Source: Sphaeroforma sirkka
Lineage: Eukaryota > Opisthokonta > Ichthyosporea > Ichthyophonida
Direction of reading: 5' to 3'
NCBI GenBank assembly: GCA_001586965.3
Contig: LUCW03000615.1
Coordinates: forward strand, 75,001-102,710
DNA: 27,710 bases
Under the pieces are notes generated by a model. The model saw only the letters and a list, made by a program, of their open reading frames with translations, ran no database searches and was not told the DNA's origin. Shown here piece after piece: positions 1 through 27,448 of the stretch (positions within the stretch are counted from its first letter, which is position 1; every line of letters starts with the position of its first letter). A program made the translations under genes and the position numbers.

Positions 1-148
1 GGGAACTTCAACCCGATATATATATATGACAGGGTAAAGTGCAATATTTAAGAGCTCGCGGGAAGGCACATATTCACCCCCACAAATGTCCGTTATTTAG
101 TTTTGAATGGCTATATATTGATGTATATATGTATGTATGTCTGTCTAT

Positions 149-207
<59 letters not shown>

Positions 208-403
208 TTGTATGTGTGTGCTCGGATCAGATAGTAGTGCGTTCTCAACAAAGATTTTACGGAACTGACAAATTGCTACCCATAGCATCGATTTATGTGT
301 TCATGTGCACCTATACAAAGCTATCTTTATTCTTATGGGTGTACCCAGTGCGGAAGCCAAATCTTAGCTTACCTTACGAATATACGGTCTCATGCGTGTG
401 CAG
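1..403 (+). other. MCM6 intron (3' part), with TA/TG microsatellite
   Basis: The acceptor AG at 402-403 precedes the first recognisable MCM6 exon. The stretch holds (TA)n at about 151-182 running into (TG)n at about 183-208. The first 33 bases end in a donor-like AGG|GTAAAG, but their translation does not resemble the MCM6 segment expected before the 404 exon, so I treat them as intron. Confidence 0.7.
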
Positions 404-9007
<8,604 letters not shown>

Positions 9008-10760
9008 GGGTGACGGTCTGAGATTTTAGAATGAGCATAGTGGAAGGAGAAGGTGCGCATGACTCGGATCTTCCTGGGGATTGCATATGGGGGGCAGGGG
9101 GCATAAAGCATTGGACACCCCTGGCCGTATCATAGAGTTGCTGGCAACTTTGGGATTGACGAAGGGTACTATCTGATGTTATCAACGGTTGCTACGATGA
9201 TAGGTACATCTGCTACAAATTTCCCGTGAACTACCGAATAGATAAGGCCTAGGGAACCGTAGCTTATCACCACTGATTCGTGTGTAGTGTGAAGTAGGAT
9301 AGCATGATCGAGTCTGTGGGCTCATACGTAAGGATTCAGTAAGAGCTCTGTACGGAATCATCCCGTTTAACGTTCCACTACATATCCAAAAGCCTACTAT
9401 CAGTATGACAAAGGCATCCCGCACAAGGGCCAGGACAGGGCACCCATAGGCCAGGCCAGGACACCCATAGCGTACATCAGCAATATAACTGGCAAGACAC
9501 AGCCGGCCAGGAATCTGAACAAGATTCGAATTAAAGATAGATACTTAATGATTGTCTAAGCTAGGTCAGTTTGGATATTCTGGCCAATATGGTCACAACT
9601 AAGTGAAGCTAAAACATAGAAGGTAAATATATGTGTTGCATCTTTTAAATATTTTTTACAATAGGACTCATGGTTGCCTTATAAATATAGTAGGTATGAC
9701 AAGGTTTCATCTGCAAACTACAGTTCGTATGAGCTTCATCCCTGCTGTCTTTGTTGTTCACTAGCGATGTCGGCAATAAAATATCCGTTTGAGGTTCCAG
9801 TGTGGGCCCGCCTATAAATAAAAAGAACATTGCCATACTCTGTAGACGAGTTTTTGGATCGATAGGTAGCTGACAGACCACGGCATTGCCATATCAGATT
9901 GGTCAGATATGAAATATAAATAATTGAGCAAAAGACGGATATATAGGTTTCAAATATATATTATTTTGAGCCATGGTGCGATCGATATTAAAGTACGGAT
10001 ATCACCCCCAAGAGGTTACAATCCTCTCGAAATGAGAAATCAAAGTTAGATGGAAAAGCTTTCTCGAAGTGACAGGGCTGTCGTTCAAATCTCAAGAACA
10101 AGAGACCTCCGAGTCAGATAAAAGCGATTTTACGCGAGAGGATATATTATTATATATATAAATATCCCAGCAGAGCACAGTCTACTGAATATTTACACAT
10201 CTACTGAGTAGCTACACACATCGGTTATAGTACGGTTTTTTGTTTTAATGTTTTTGAGATCTGAATGATATGTATGTCCCCCTTTCCACATGTGCGAGAG
10301 AGAATTAAATTCGGCTTTTGACAATCCTTCACTGTACTGAATGCAGTGACTGCACTGCGTAAATATCTCTGCTGTGCAACCCCTTGTATAGAACTATGTA
10401 CATAATACATTTATTTAGTTGTGTATTTATTGGCTACAGAGTACAAACAATATGTATGGTACTTTTTTGGTTTAAAAAAAAAAAACAAAAACAAACACGT
10501 AAAACTTTCGGTTGAAATAAATGAGTAACAATGGCATGGCAACGTACTCGACAGCCAAACCCCATCACTCATGAGTCATGACCCACCTCAGAGATTTTCA
10601 TATTCGCAGCCTCGCAGGTAAGCAGTCTATAGAAATTAGAATCATGAATAAATACATGAATGAATGACTGAATCAGAAGCTTGGCTTATCAACGTGTACT
10701 GTGTGTCCAGGACACGTTCGATAATCACCACAACATAGTAACTATTATCTGATCTTCAAT
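9008..10760. other. Intergenic spacer between MCM6 and the fucosyltransferase gene
   Basis: No reading frame here looks like a conserved protein. The region must hold the MCM6 3' UTR and the 5' UTR and promoter of the next gene. Candidate MCM6 polyadenylation hexamers are ATTAAA at 9530-9535 and AATAAA at 9775-9780; both are far from the stop, so neither is certain. A small GC-rich direct duplication (GGCCAGGACA..CACCCATAG) lies around 9428-9470. An A-rich tract lies near 10473-10495. I can recognise no TATA box or other promoter element with confidence. Confidence 0.6.
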
Positions 10761-17889
<7,129 letters not shown>

Positions 17890-18526
17890 GTACCTACTAC
17901 TCGGTGAAACGTGCATATATAGCTTATATAGGTTAAAAAGAGAATACGACATTACGATACGTGTAATTTAGCATAAAGTATAAAGATAAGCAACGTTAAT
18001 AGTTATAATTGTGTGGTCTTGTCAGATTTCTGATATGTTACTCATATATATATATATATATATATATAGTGTGTGTGTTTTGTGTATTTGTATTTATGTT
18101 TAAATAGATGTTTGTCTGTCTGTTTATATATCCATATATATACACGAGTGTATATATGTATATGTTTATACGTATCTGTATATATATCATTTTATTTACA
18201 CATATATGTTATTTACATATATATCCCAATATATATATGTATCACATATATATACGTATATACATACACATAGACATACATAGACAGTTCTTTGTGTGCG
18301 TGTCTATATGCGCATGTATACAGATCTGTGTGTATTCATGTGTACGTACGTGTGTGTACAGATATGTGCTCGTCCATACTTGTTCGTGTGTTTATGTATA
18401 TGTGTGTACATGGATAAGTTCTCCTATTCTTTTCATTTACATGTGTGTGTACGTATTTATATATTGTATTTACGTACATAAATATGACGTGTATATGCAT
18501 ATATTTTACAAGTGTCATATACATCG

Positions 18527-18577
<51 letters not shown>

Positions 18578-18674
18578 GTATTGATATTTCAACTAGAAAA
18601 GAGTTCCTTTTGTAAGTGTATCTATATATACTTCGTGGATACAGCCATTGGCATAACATTCTATTTTGCGCATT
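17890..18674. other. Fucosyltransferase 3' flank and AT-rich microsatellite region
   Basis: After the TGA at 17887-17889 I see no canonical AATAAA, only ATAAAG-type strings near 17975-17985. (TA)n runs lie at about 18044-18070 and 18525-18577, with TGTA-rich DNA between them. No gene is supported. Confidence 0.6.
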
Positions 18675-18871
18675 AGAGTGTCAGGCTGCTAGCTCCATCA
18701 CCCCAATTCACAATCACTGAACAAGGCACATTGTTGCTCACGCCTGTGTACTACATATACTAGTATGTTCGGAAGCCTTTTACGAGCGCCATAAAGATTT
18801 TAACATCCCATGAGGCCCACGATACTCATTTTCTAATAACAGGTGCTGACCAACCCATATGTACACAACTG
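18675..18871 (+). repeat. Inverted-repeat copy 1 of an unidentified coding-like segment (degraded)
   Basis: Related by inversion to 20520-20730. Read on the + strand it encodes pieces of the same peptide (IVAHACVLHI.VCS.A.Y..H and AHDTHFLITGADQPICTQL). About 60 bases at its right end differ from the other copy by a single base; the rest is clearly diverged. I do not recognise the protein. It may be a remnant of a mobile element or of a duplicated gene. Confidence 0.7.
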
Positions 18872-20519
18872 TGAGTAAGAGAGTTGGAAGTCGCGATTCA
18901 TATCATGAAATCTTAAATGGCGCTCTGGGCTCTGTGAGGGCATATTGCTGATATGACTCATATACAAGTAACGAGTCTGAAGTTCTGAAATGACTGCTGA
19001 AACTGCAGGTTTCTGTACTCTTGTGTACTATTAGTAACTAAAATCGGATTGTTTCGCTTCGTAGTATATGACCTCAAATATGTATCTGGTAGTGACCATT
19101 CTGTAGCGCAAACTGTGAATACCAAAAACAAGTATGAAAATGCAATAATTTGCGACTGCGAGCTTGCGATGTCACACCCGTCATGGTCGCCACGGTAACT
19201 AATAAGAAAGCTGCAGCTTCAGCAGCTTAGGCGGTTCAGCAGGCATTTCAGCCTCGAATATGTCGTAGCAGCCTATTCAACTTTCATTATGTCGAGACAT
19301 AGCCTTCTGAATCAAGCAGTCTAGAGTCCAGACTGACACTTTTGCTGTCTTAAGTAGGTTCTCGATTACTATATAATGCCCATACTTTCTTAACTTGTAT
19401 TCAATAAGAGCCATAAACAACAAGGAGTAAACTGAAATATGAGCACCGACTAGGTCACTAGGAGCCATGCTCGCCGGTTGAACAATGGCTGCCTCTCTTG
19501 TTCGAAACCATTGGCGCCCGAAGTACGACTGTCTCCCATCGGATGAAGGTGTGATGGTTACAACCGCTGATATGGCTTGTGTTGATAACCACCAGTCTGC
19601 TTCATCTTACGACCAAAATTTTGTTGCCGACAGACATCGTGCCATGTGGCACATCGGGCGCGTTGAGACTATCTCCCTGGACTTGTTATTGTCACCGCTA
19701 GATTTGCTTGGTGCGGATGTAAATAGCCTTGGACTCACTCGTGAGCCATTTGGATGCTTACCATGTTGACTTGATTCTTGACAGTTCGACCTACATGTTG
19801 ATGCTAAAATGACAACAAAGCTTATAGAGATGCAATAAGACAGCCTTAGACGGTGAGTTCAATGTTCTTAATCTTCAGACGGTTGTATTGAAGTTTTAAG
19901 GCTTCCACTGATGGCACTGGCTATGCTGCTAAGGCTTCGATGCTGAGGTCATGTTCGAACCGCTTTCAAGGCGTTCGTTTGCAGCCGATTTCAAAACTCA
20001 GAAGGGTAGCAATCCCCCAGTCAGACCCACTTCAACAAAGTGTCGTTGCTATGGAAGTAAACGTCGTCGAGTCTAGAATTAGCCTACCCCGTCCTGCTTT
20101 AACTTGAGAGCGAGATGAAACGAACCTGTTCATAAGTGATTTAGGACAGGTGTCGAGTCCAATTACACCGGTCACATTAGTGAACCCGGCGAAACAAGGG
20201 CTCGGCTGGCAAAGTTGCGGCCCGGAAAATTCACTCTCATATCAAATAGAAATTAAGAAACCAGAACCAGACCAGATATTGTTTTAACCTTTTCGTAACA
20301 TGTATTTTCAGGATCTGGTCTCGTTTTGGGTTTACAGTTGAAGATTAAACTTAAATTAATATTGTTATTCAACGGTCCATTTCATTGCGCTCTAGTATCA
20401 AAGTTCATTGAAACGGTTTAATAAAGAGTCTTGTTCGTATCAATTCATTTCTGGCTCTTTTTCGCAAATTTGCCTCGTTTATCTCTATAACGTTCAACTT
20501 TGTTCAATTTGATGCTGCA
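18872..20519. other. Unassigned DNA between the inverted copies
   Basis: Less AT-rich than its surroundings and without long microsatellites. An open frame of 94 codons lies at 19485-19769 (+) and one of 63 at 19277-19468 (-). Neither shows motifs I know, nor splice-phase partners. It could be the interior of an old element bounded by the inverted copies, but I saw no target-site duplication and no recognisable enzyme. Confidence 0.4.
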
Positions 20520-20730
20520 CAGTTGTGTACATATGGGTTGGTCAGCACCTGTTATTAGGAAATGAGTATCGTGGGCCTCTGGGACATTAAACCTTGCAAG
20601 TATCCCAGCTTTATGTCCCGTGTACAGGGCTTTCGAACACACTATAATGTGCAGTACGCAGGCGTGAGCAACAATCAACGGTTTCCAGCATCTGTGATTT
20701 GGGCTGATGGAGTTAGCAGCCTAAAACTCT
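20520..20730 (-). repeat. Inverted-repeat copy 2 of an unidentified coding-like segment
   Basis: The partner of 18675-18871 in opposite orientation, centre-to-centre distance about 1.85 kb. On the - strand it lies inside an open frame of 77 codons (20445-20678) ending in a basic stretch (ERYRDKRGKFAKKSQK). The conserved core AHDTHFLITGADQPICTQL is shared with copy 1. The family is unknown to me, and I cannot say whether the 77-codon frame is expressed. Confidence 0.7.
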
Positions 20731-21360
20731 CGGGGCCACTCAGGCTCGCGGTCTCTCAAACGCAGAAAAAATGGTTCAATTTTAATGGAATTCCAGAATT
20801 GTTCAGAAAAGAATCGGGTCAGAAATACCATCCTGTGGAAGAACTTGCCGTCTCCATGAAGCTTTCATAAATGTACTCGCAACAGCAAAGAATCATTTAC
20901 TAGTTGAATTATCAATATTATAAGTATATAATATATAGATTCATATGTAAATTTTTGTACATGACGCTTATGTAAAATATATGCATATACATATATTTTG
21001 CACGTATATATATGCATGTAAATAAAACCATATTTCTTTCTGTATGTAAAATTGATATTTATATATATAAATATATATATATATATACGTACACACACAA
21101 TATAAAAATACAAAGTATAGGAGAATATGTTTAGATATTTGTATTTATGTATACACATGCACACATGCGTTGACGTACACACACATATGTCTACATATGC
21201 ACACACGCATCGACAGACAGATATCTGTATACATACGCACTGAAGCACGTACACATAGACACTGACACAATACATATTTATACCGGAATAACAGCAATGC
21301 GTCCTCTGATGGTAAAGGCAATGATATATATATGTAGCAGAAAAAACGGGTATGGTCCTG
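20731..21360. other. AT-rich intergenic DNA downstream of the - strand gene
   Basis: (TA)n and (CA)n-rich stretches (for example about 21058-21088 and 21100-21260). I see no gene or RNA signature. Confidence 0.5.
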
Positions 21361-21366
21361 TTTATT
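21361..21366 (-). terminator. Polyadenylation signal AATAAA of the - strand gene
   Basis: TTTATT on the + strand reads AATAAA on the - strand, 62 bases beyond the proposed stop codon at 21428-21430. The spacing is typical for a short 3' UTR and supports that stop. Confidence 0.5.
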
Positions 21367-21427
21367 ATCTATAACATTTGAATCACAGATCCATTGATGG
21401 CGATTGGCGGTAAAACACCTTTTCAGC

Positions 21428-22192
21428 TCAGCTCACTTGCAGAACACTGCAGAACTCTTCCGACAGCAAAGCCAGAGCCTGAATGAAGGTACACGTGTAT
21501 GAAAGAGATGTGAGTACGCTTACATATAAGCACACGTGTATGGATGAAACGTTGTACGCTTACATATAGGCGACGCAGAGGATTTCAGATGCATAGACCC
21601 TATCTATTGGTATGACTTCTAATCGTTGCTGATGAAGGTACGGGATGTACTGATTGCTCACTCCGCTGTAGCACTGCTCCGGGATGAAATACAAATTTGC
21701 ATGCCTATGTCTCCGCTACGATCGAGTTTTAAGGAAAGGGTCTAGCAATTGTCATCACGTTAACGTTTTCTAGCCAGAGTTGAGGAAGCAGACACATACC
21801 CAGATAACTGTGGGGGACTACGTATAGGTACGCACTCGGTACTTTCACAATGTACACATATAAACATAACACAAATAAGCAGGGATGAGCACCAAGATAC
21901 GAACACGCGATAACGCACTCTGTACATTCACAATGTAAACATATGAACATAACACATATGAGCACAGATGAGCACCAAGATACGAATACGCGATAGCCAG
22001 AGGATGTACAAATACGACGTACAATCACACTACATCCAGCGCAGTATGCAAAAGTAGTAGACGTGCACCTTGGTGTCAAAAAGAAAGACATTCTCAGCAG
22101 TTGGTTGTAACTCTACACTGAAGAATCAATTTACTTCGTATATCAAGCGCTTGCACCTACCAAGTCATAGGTGTACAACCACGTGTGCACGA

Positions 22193-22248
<56 letters not shown>

Positions 22249-25200
22249 ATATATAAACATTTGTTGGTTAGCGCAATGGCTACTGCATACCTTTGTGCGC
22301 TTGTTTGATGCGTTGGCCTGGTCGTTGTGGTGCAGCAGAGTGCGTCGCCACTCCTCGACGAGTATTACATTCTGCAGTACAAGTGCAACAGAACAGTGAG
22401 TCAGCTGTGTATGGTTGAAAGGCCAGTCCATCCACCCGTGCTACTACGAAAGGTCTAGCCGGCTACGTATGATATGACGTTTGGTCGTAGGTACTGTGTT
22501 TGAAGTACGGCGACTCGTGTGCTAATGAACGGTATTCCGATGAATTTTCGTCGGCATTAGACTTTGCTAAAACCCTGGTCATTGAGGCTGCGAGGACAAA
22601 TATGTGAGAACGTCGGTTGCTTACGCAAGCCATTTTTAAAGTGTGCTTGATAATGCGCTGAGGTGCAACCAAAATAGAACCGAGATGTGCTTTACGTAGC
22701 AACCAAGATGTGCTTTACATAGCAACAAAGATGTGCTTTGCATAGCAACCAAGATGTACTTCACAAAGCAACCAAGATTTGCCTCTCAGAGCAATTTTGT
22801 CCTTGTTCACGAGGACAGATTCTAAACCAGGATTACAAAAAAAGTATGTCCCGATACGGCAGTCAACGTGCACATGTAGTACTAAATGCTCTACTTCTCA
22901 AGCTCACAGTACTTTCCATATAGCTGAAAAGGTTCTACTGTTTGTTTGACGATGCAACCGACACACAGACACTGCTATGCAAACCTTGACATGACACGGC
23001 GCGTACAAGAAGTTCGGAACACATTGTGTGGCAAGTGAATGCCCATAGCTGTGCGTACGGACCTGTTGCAACATCTCCCGTAGCTTTCCGTTGCGAGTCC
23101 TGGCGTTCTCGAGTGTTGACTCCCATTCCAGCGCATTGCCTCTGCACTTTACCAATGCTCCGCGTAGTTTCTGGTTCTGCATCCGTGTGCGGTGTGTTTG
23201 GGTTAGAGGTTTAGGGTATTAGAGACCTGCATCCGTTGGCGGTGTGTTTGGGTTCAGCACACTAAGATACATCACCTCGAGCGAGCGCTCAGGGTAACAT
23301 ACTTATAATAGTTCGGTATTAGATATTAACACCAGGAGCGCTACTATACTTTACCTTTGCGTATTGCGAACACTGGGAAATATGGAATTGAAAATATGTT
23401 CAACATCTCGATATCCGCACAACACACTTCCCTATAATACATACTATGAGATCGTATATGACTATACGATGCACAGAGCGATCCACCTGATACATATAAA
23501 CGCGATACGTAACTCAGGTGTGAACATAGAATACCTATGTACCGATGATAGGTCGATTTTTATATATCTATGAGTGTCCCGACAGGGTGGCCGAGAGCCA
23601 ACAAGTAAAATACATATAGTACGCTAAGATCATCAGTGTGCACATTTTACATATAGTACGTTAAGATCATCAGTGTGCAGTCTATATATAGTACGCTAAG
23701 ATCATCAGTGTACATATTCTTCATATAGTACGCTAAGATCATCAGTGTACACAGTCTACATATAGTACACTAAGATCATCAGTGTACACATATAGTACAC
23801 TAAGTTCAACAGTGTACACAGTCTACATATAGTACGCTAAGATCATCAGTGTACACATTCTACATATAGTACGCTAATATCATCAGTGTACGCAGTCTAC
23901 ATATAGTACTCTAAGATCATCAGTGTAAACAGTCTACATATCGTACACTAAGATTATCAGTGTACACAGTCTACATATAGTACATTTAGATCATCAGTGT
24001 ACACATTCTACATATAGTACGCTAATATCATCAGTGTACGCAGTCTACATATCATCAGTGTAAACAGTCTACATATAGTACACTAAGATTATCAGTGTAC
24101 ACAGTCTACATATAGTCCATTTAGATCATCAGTGTACACATTCTACATATAGTACATTTAGATCATCAGTGTAAACAGTCTACATATAGTACACTAAGAT
24201 TATCAGTGTACACAGTCTACATATAGTACATTTAGATCATCAGTTTACACATTCTACATATAGTACGCTAATATCATCAGTGTACGCAGTCTACATATCA
24301 TCAGTGTAAACAGTCTACATATAGTACACTAAGATTATCAGTGTACACAGTCTACATATAGTCCATTTAGATCATCAGTGTACGCAGTCTACATATAGTA
24401 CATTTAGATCATCAGTGTAAACAGTCTACATATAGTACACTAAGATTATCAGTGTACACAGTCTACATATAGTACATTTAGATCATCAGTTTACACATTC
24501 TACATATAGTACGCTAATATCATCAGTGTACGCAGTCTACATATAGTACATTTAGATCATCAGTGTAAACAGTCTACATATAGTACATTTAGATCATCAG
24601 TGTAAACAGTCTACATATAGTACACTAAGATTATCAGTGTACACAGTCTACATATAGTACATTTAGATCATCAGTGTACACATTCTACATATAGTACGCT
24701 AATATCATCAGTGTACGCAGTCTACATATAGTACATTTAGATCATCAGTGTAAACAGTCTACATATAGTACATTTAGATCATCAGTGTACACATTCTACA
24801 TATAGTACACAAAGATCATCAGTGTACACAGTCTACTTATAGTACGCTAAGATCATCAGTGTACACAGTCTACATATAGTACACTGAGATCATCAGTGTA
24901 CACAGTCTACGGGCCGTGTCACACACCTCGTCCAGAAGGCCCCTGTGCTCGTACTTCATCATCCGGATGTCGTATGTATCGTTCTTTGCCAAACTGTACG
25001 ATTGTAGGCTGTAGTCACTCGCCTGACAGAGAGAAACAAGCACACCACGAGCTATGATGAGAGATGTGACTATATGGCGGATATGTGCACAGGATAGATA
25101 GAGGATGTTCGATGATTGCGCTCACACACAGGCTGCTCGAGAACTGTGGGCCAATCAGTACCGGCCGCTCACAACGCCCAACACGACACCAACTATCCAA

Positions 25201-26720
25201 GACACAACTGAATCCGTTACATCCAGAACGCGTCCCTTCACATATCCTGACGTATCAATCAGACCAATCAGCACGTCAATGGTGGACGTGGCACTGGCTG
25301 TGAGCTTGTAAACACTTGTCACTACAACACCACACAAACACAGGCAGAAACGCGTGCAGCTATCGATCTGCGTAGGTGCAAATAGAATGACATGTCAGAA
25401 GGTTGGATGTGCGGTCGATGGTGAATCACTAGTGCCGTTCCAAATCACAGTTGCACTTAGATGCAACACAGCGCACGCGTCGTTCGCAAAACCAGTGGCA
25501 CTGTCATCGTTATCAATGCTAGCAAAGTCTCTGTCACTCGTAAATGCAAGGTTGCTTTAGTGTAGAGGGGGGATATACGTGCTGTCGATTGGGATAGCGA
25601 TCGCATAAAGACGTAAAGGCCGCGAAATCAACAAAGTACTTGACAAGCAATACAAAGTCACCATCGAATGAGCAGCACACATACTTATGAGCAACTGACA
25701 CTAATCAGTGCGCACGAGATCTGGTCGAATTCGGATAATACGCGAGCGTACTACTGAAACCCTGTCTCGTGAAAGAAAGGCTTATATAAGCCATGACCTT
25801 CGGGTACTGTTCTAGTTCGAACCAGTATATATCGACGTACGCAGTATTGTATATCGTAGTTCACAAACCTAATCAACACAGCACAATACACACAACAGTG
25901 AGAGTCGCTCCCAGATCGAGATCGTGAGCAGTCTCCGAGCAGTCTAGCCTGTTTTCCGTTTACTTCTGCGGCTATCTTAAAAAGTGGCAGGTACTTACCG
26001 ATAAATTTGATATCATCGACAGCTCTCGTCCACGACCGGTCGACGAAGCGTCACCTGTATGTGCAGTTGTGTGCGGTGTTGAAGGGATTGGGGGATGTTG
26101 AATCATTGCAACCAGGGACATACTATGATGACTCATTGCATGCAAGTGTGGTACATGGCTGATAACAAACCCACAGAGTATCGTGACATGCCATGTTGGA
26201 GTACGGTGACAAACTATGATGAATCATTGCATGCAAGTGTGGTACATGGCTGATAACAACCCCACATAGTATGGTGACATGCCACGTTGAATCATATAGT
26301 GCCGACCTATACATACACAGCAGTCTACGTACAATCTTTGCTGTGGTGCGTGGCTGCCGACTCCATACCCGCATCGACACGCACAAACATGATCGGAAAC
26401 AGCCCAATGTGCTTTGTGCCATTCCGTGTGATAGTGCCGCGATACCAACCGTCGAGGATCGTGTGCACAACTGTCGTATGAAAAAGAACACGTGCAGAAT
26501 GTAAGATATGAGGCGAATAAACCTTCGAGGTGATTGGCAATGGTCTTGTTGCGTTCAAGCAATAGCGAGGAAGTCTGTACATTACAAATTTCGTGTAGTA
26601 ACCAAACAGAGGCTCTCCTAATCTGTGCGGAAGCGTCAGAGCTAGCTGTCACGTTTCGTGTGCACATCGGTAGCACATTCACGACCGTGGCGATTACACT
26701 ATAAATATGTGAAAGGTGCG
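21428..26720 (-). CDS. Uncharacterised protein with helical-repeat-like and C-terminal coiled-coil parts; six 3' exons
   Basis: Exons on the - strand, in order: 26720-26523, 26054-25999, 25022-24927, 23176-23063, 22371-22291, 21478-21428. Each has AG/GT borders. Phases agree at every junction (2+195+1; 2+54; 96; 114; 81; 51), giving 197 residues plus TGA. The first exon resembles an ARM/HEAT-type helix pair (QIRRASVWLLHEICN). The second (GRGRELSMISNLS) looks like a linker. Exons three to five are charged and heptad-like (MMKYEHRGLLDE; NQKLRGALVKCRG; LREMLQQ; VEEWRRTLLHH), suggesting a coiled coil. The gene continues upstream. ARM-head plus coiled-coil-tail proteins such as p115/USO1 or CIP2A share this general layout, but I see no motif that identifies either. 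Weak points: the donors GTTTAT (first exon) and GTCCGT (fourth exon) are poor, and the last exon is short. Confidence 0.6.
22193..22240. repeat. (TA)n microsatellite in the - strand gene
   Basis: A TA run of about 46 bases, 50 bases downstream (on the - strand) of the 22291 donor. Confidence 0.95.
22291..22371 (-). CDS. Exon of the - strand gene, coiled-coil (27 codons)
   Basis: Acceptor TACTGCAG, donor AAAG|GTATGC; phase 0 at both ends. Encodes NVILVEEWRRTLLHH followed by a polar tail (NDQANASNKRTK). Continues the helix pattern of the preceding exon. Confidence 0.65.
22682..22797. repeat. Tandem repeat, 5 x 23 bp
   Basis: AGATGTGCTTTACATAGCAA-like units start at 22683, 22706, 22729, 22752 and 22775 (exact 23-base period), diverging toward the right end. 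It lies in an intron of the - strand gene. Confidence 0.85.
23063..23176 (-). CDS. Exon of the - strand gene, coiled-coil (38 codons)
   Basis: Acceptor GGATGCAG, donor CAG|GTCCGT. It encodes a charged segment with leucine/alanine heptad spacing (NQKLRGALVKCRG..., WESTLENARTRNGKLREML). The acceptor and its upstream 27 bases are duplicated 50 bases away (23228-23254). Confidence 0.65.
23178..23254 (-). repeat. Duplicated acceptor region of the - strand gene
   Basis: TGCATCCGTGTGCGGTGTGT at 23178 is repeated with two changes at 23228 (offset 50). On the - strand this is the pyrimidine/CA-rich tract and CAG acceptor before the 23176 exon, present twice. Confidence 0.75.
23611..24910. repeat. Minisatellite of about 35 x 37 bp with a dyad-symmetric core
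   Basis: The unit is a 37-base sequence containing TACATATAGTACACT, a nine-base spacer (AAGATCATC or AAGATTATC) and AGTGTAC. The arms GTACACT and AGTGTAC are reverse complements. Common variants have left arms GTACGCT or GTACATT; some units are shortened (CATATCATCAG). Variants recur in a rough order (ACACTAAGATTATC, ACATTTAGATC, ACGCTAATATC), a higher-order pattern. The copy at 24879-24901 is a 9-bp perfect stem around GATCA. The array lies in the intron between the 24927 and 23176 exons of the - strand gene. Confidence 0.95.
24927..25022 (-). CDS. Exon of the - strand gene, start of the coiled-coil part (32 codons)
   Basis: Bordered by CTGTCAG on the upstream side and GAG|GTGTGTG downstream. 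Only one of three frames is open; it encodes 32 residues ending DIRMMKYEHRGLLDE. This is the best-supported exon of the - strand gene. The 37-bp repeat array begins about 17 bases into the following intron. Confidence 0.7.
26122..26295. repeat. Tandem duplication, 2 x 91 bp
   Basis: ACTATGATGA(C/A)TCATTGC starts at 26122 and 26213, with high similarity across the unit. A shorter related piece (TTGAATCATTGCA) precedes it at 26099. Intronic to the - strand gene. Confidence 0.85.
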
Positions 26721-26762
26721 CTTGGGGTATGCTCGAATGGACAGGTAGTAGAGTTATGTAAT

Positions 26763-26889
26763 ACACCAGTTGTATGGTAAGGTGGCCTATATGCTTAGGT
26801 CAACTCCCGTGATGGCGTGAGTTATATACATACACCTATTGTATAGTAAGGTGACCCATATGCATAGGTCAACTCTCGTGAGTGCGTGG
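26763..26889. repeat. Tandem duplication, 2 x 69 bp
   Basis: ACACC(A/T)(G/A)TTGTAT(G/A)GTAAGGTG occurs at 26763 and 26832. The second copy ends next to the tentative donor at 26898. Confidence 0.8.
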
Positions 26890-26898
26890 AGAACTCAC

Positions 26899-26979
26899 TC
26901 GTCCGGTGTTGTGACAGCCTTGAGATAGCAAGCACTTGTGAACATCTAGCGTTCTCCATCGTAACTCTTGAATTCGATA
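26899..26979 (-). CDS. Tentative further exon of the - strand gene (81 bases)
   Basis: Bounded by GTGCAG upstream and a consensus donor GTGAGT downstream. In the frame compatible with the 26720-26523 exon it reads SNSRVTMENARCSQVLAISR and a few more residues. Another frame is also open. Offered only because the splice signals and the phase (2+78+1) fit. Confidence 0.28.
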
Positions 26980-27448
26980 CTGCACTCCACAATTGTGGAT
27001 AGAATCGATCAGTTAATCGTGTCCGTGTGCTCTATCCATGCTATGCATGACTCATTAGTATAAATAAGCATTCAGTATAGCATATAGAGATACAGTATAC
27101 TGCTGCGTGAAGATCGCTGAATATTCAATCACTGCATGAACTATAAGCTATACTCTGCTGAAGGATGTGACCTATGGTTCCAGAGCAGCTAGGTGCATAA
27201 AAAAAAATAGAAAAAAACCCCTCCCAACAGGGTTAAGCATACCGCTAAACATACAGTTAATGTTATGGATTGTTTACTTGATAACAAGTACCGTCGAATA
27301 TTTCTGACTACACTGTTTGTCTCACCTGGTACCCTTCCCTGAATGGGCCACAATTGAAAACACACATAGTCACTGCGACTGCAATGGCTTAATCACAATC
27401 CTGTTTTGGGGGCAACGCTAGACACTCTCAGCTAAAAGCCTCATATAC

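Noticed and set aside
1-33. Possible upstream MCM6 exon ending at AGG|GTAAAG
   Set aside because: The phase-compatible reading does not resemble the MCM6 segment that should precede the KVREL block.
9182-9881. Short frames in the MCM6-fucosyltransferase spacer
   Set aside because: Length and composition are as expected by chance; no motif or exon border supports them.
19485-19769. 94-codon + strand frame
   Set aside because: No recognised motif, no splice partner, no conserved start context; cannot be told from chance.
21729-22091. - strand frame of 120 codons, rich in Cys and Val
   Set aside because: Composed largely of a local duplication of TGTACATTCACAATGT-like DNA; no domain and no matching splice phases.
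23611-24910. CRISPR array
   Set aside because: Units are contiguous with no unique spacers, the DNA is eukaryotic, and no cas-like gene is present.
25155-25337. - strand hydrophobic frame and overlapping + strand frames at 25085-25311
   Set aside because: Three overlapping frames on both strands with no conserved motif; the region is best read as an intron of the - strand gene.
25430-25554. - strand acidic stretch reading SDRDFASIDNDDSATGF
   Set aside because: Looks protein-like, but I found no acceptor in the phase needed after the 25999 donor and no good donor; the 25999 and 25022 exons already join in phase 0.
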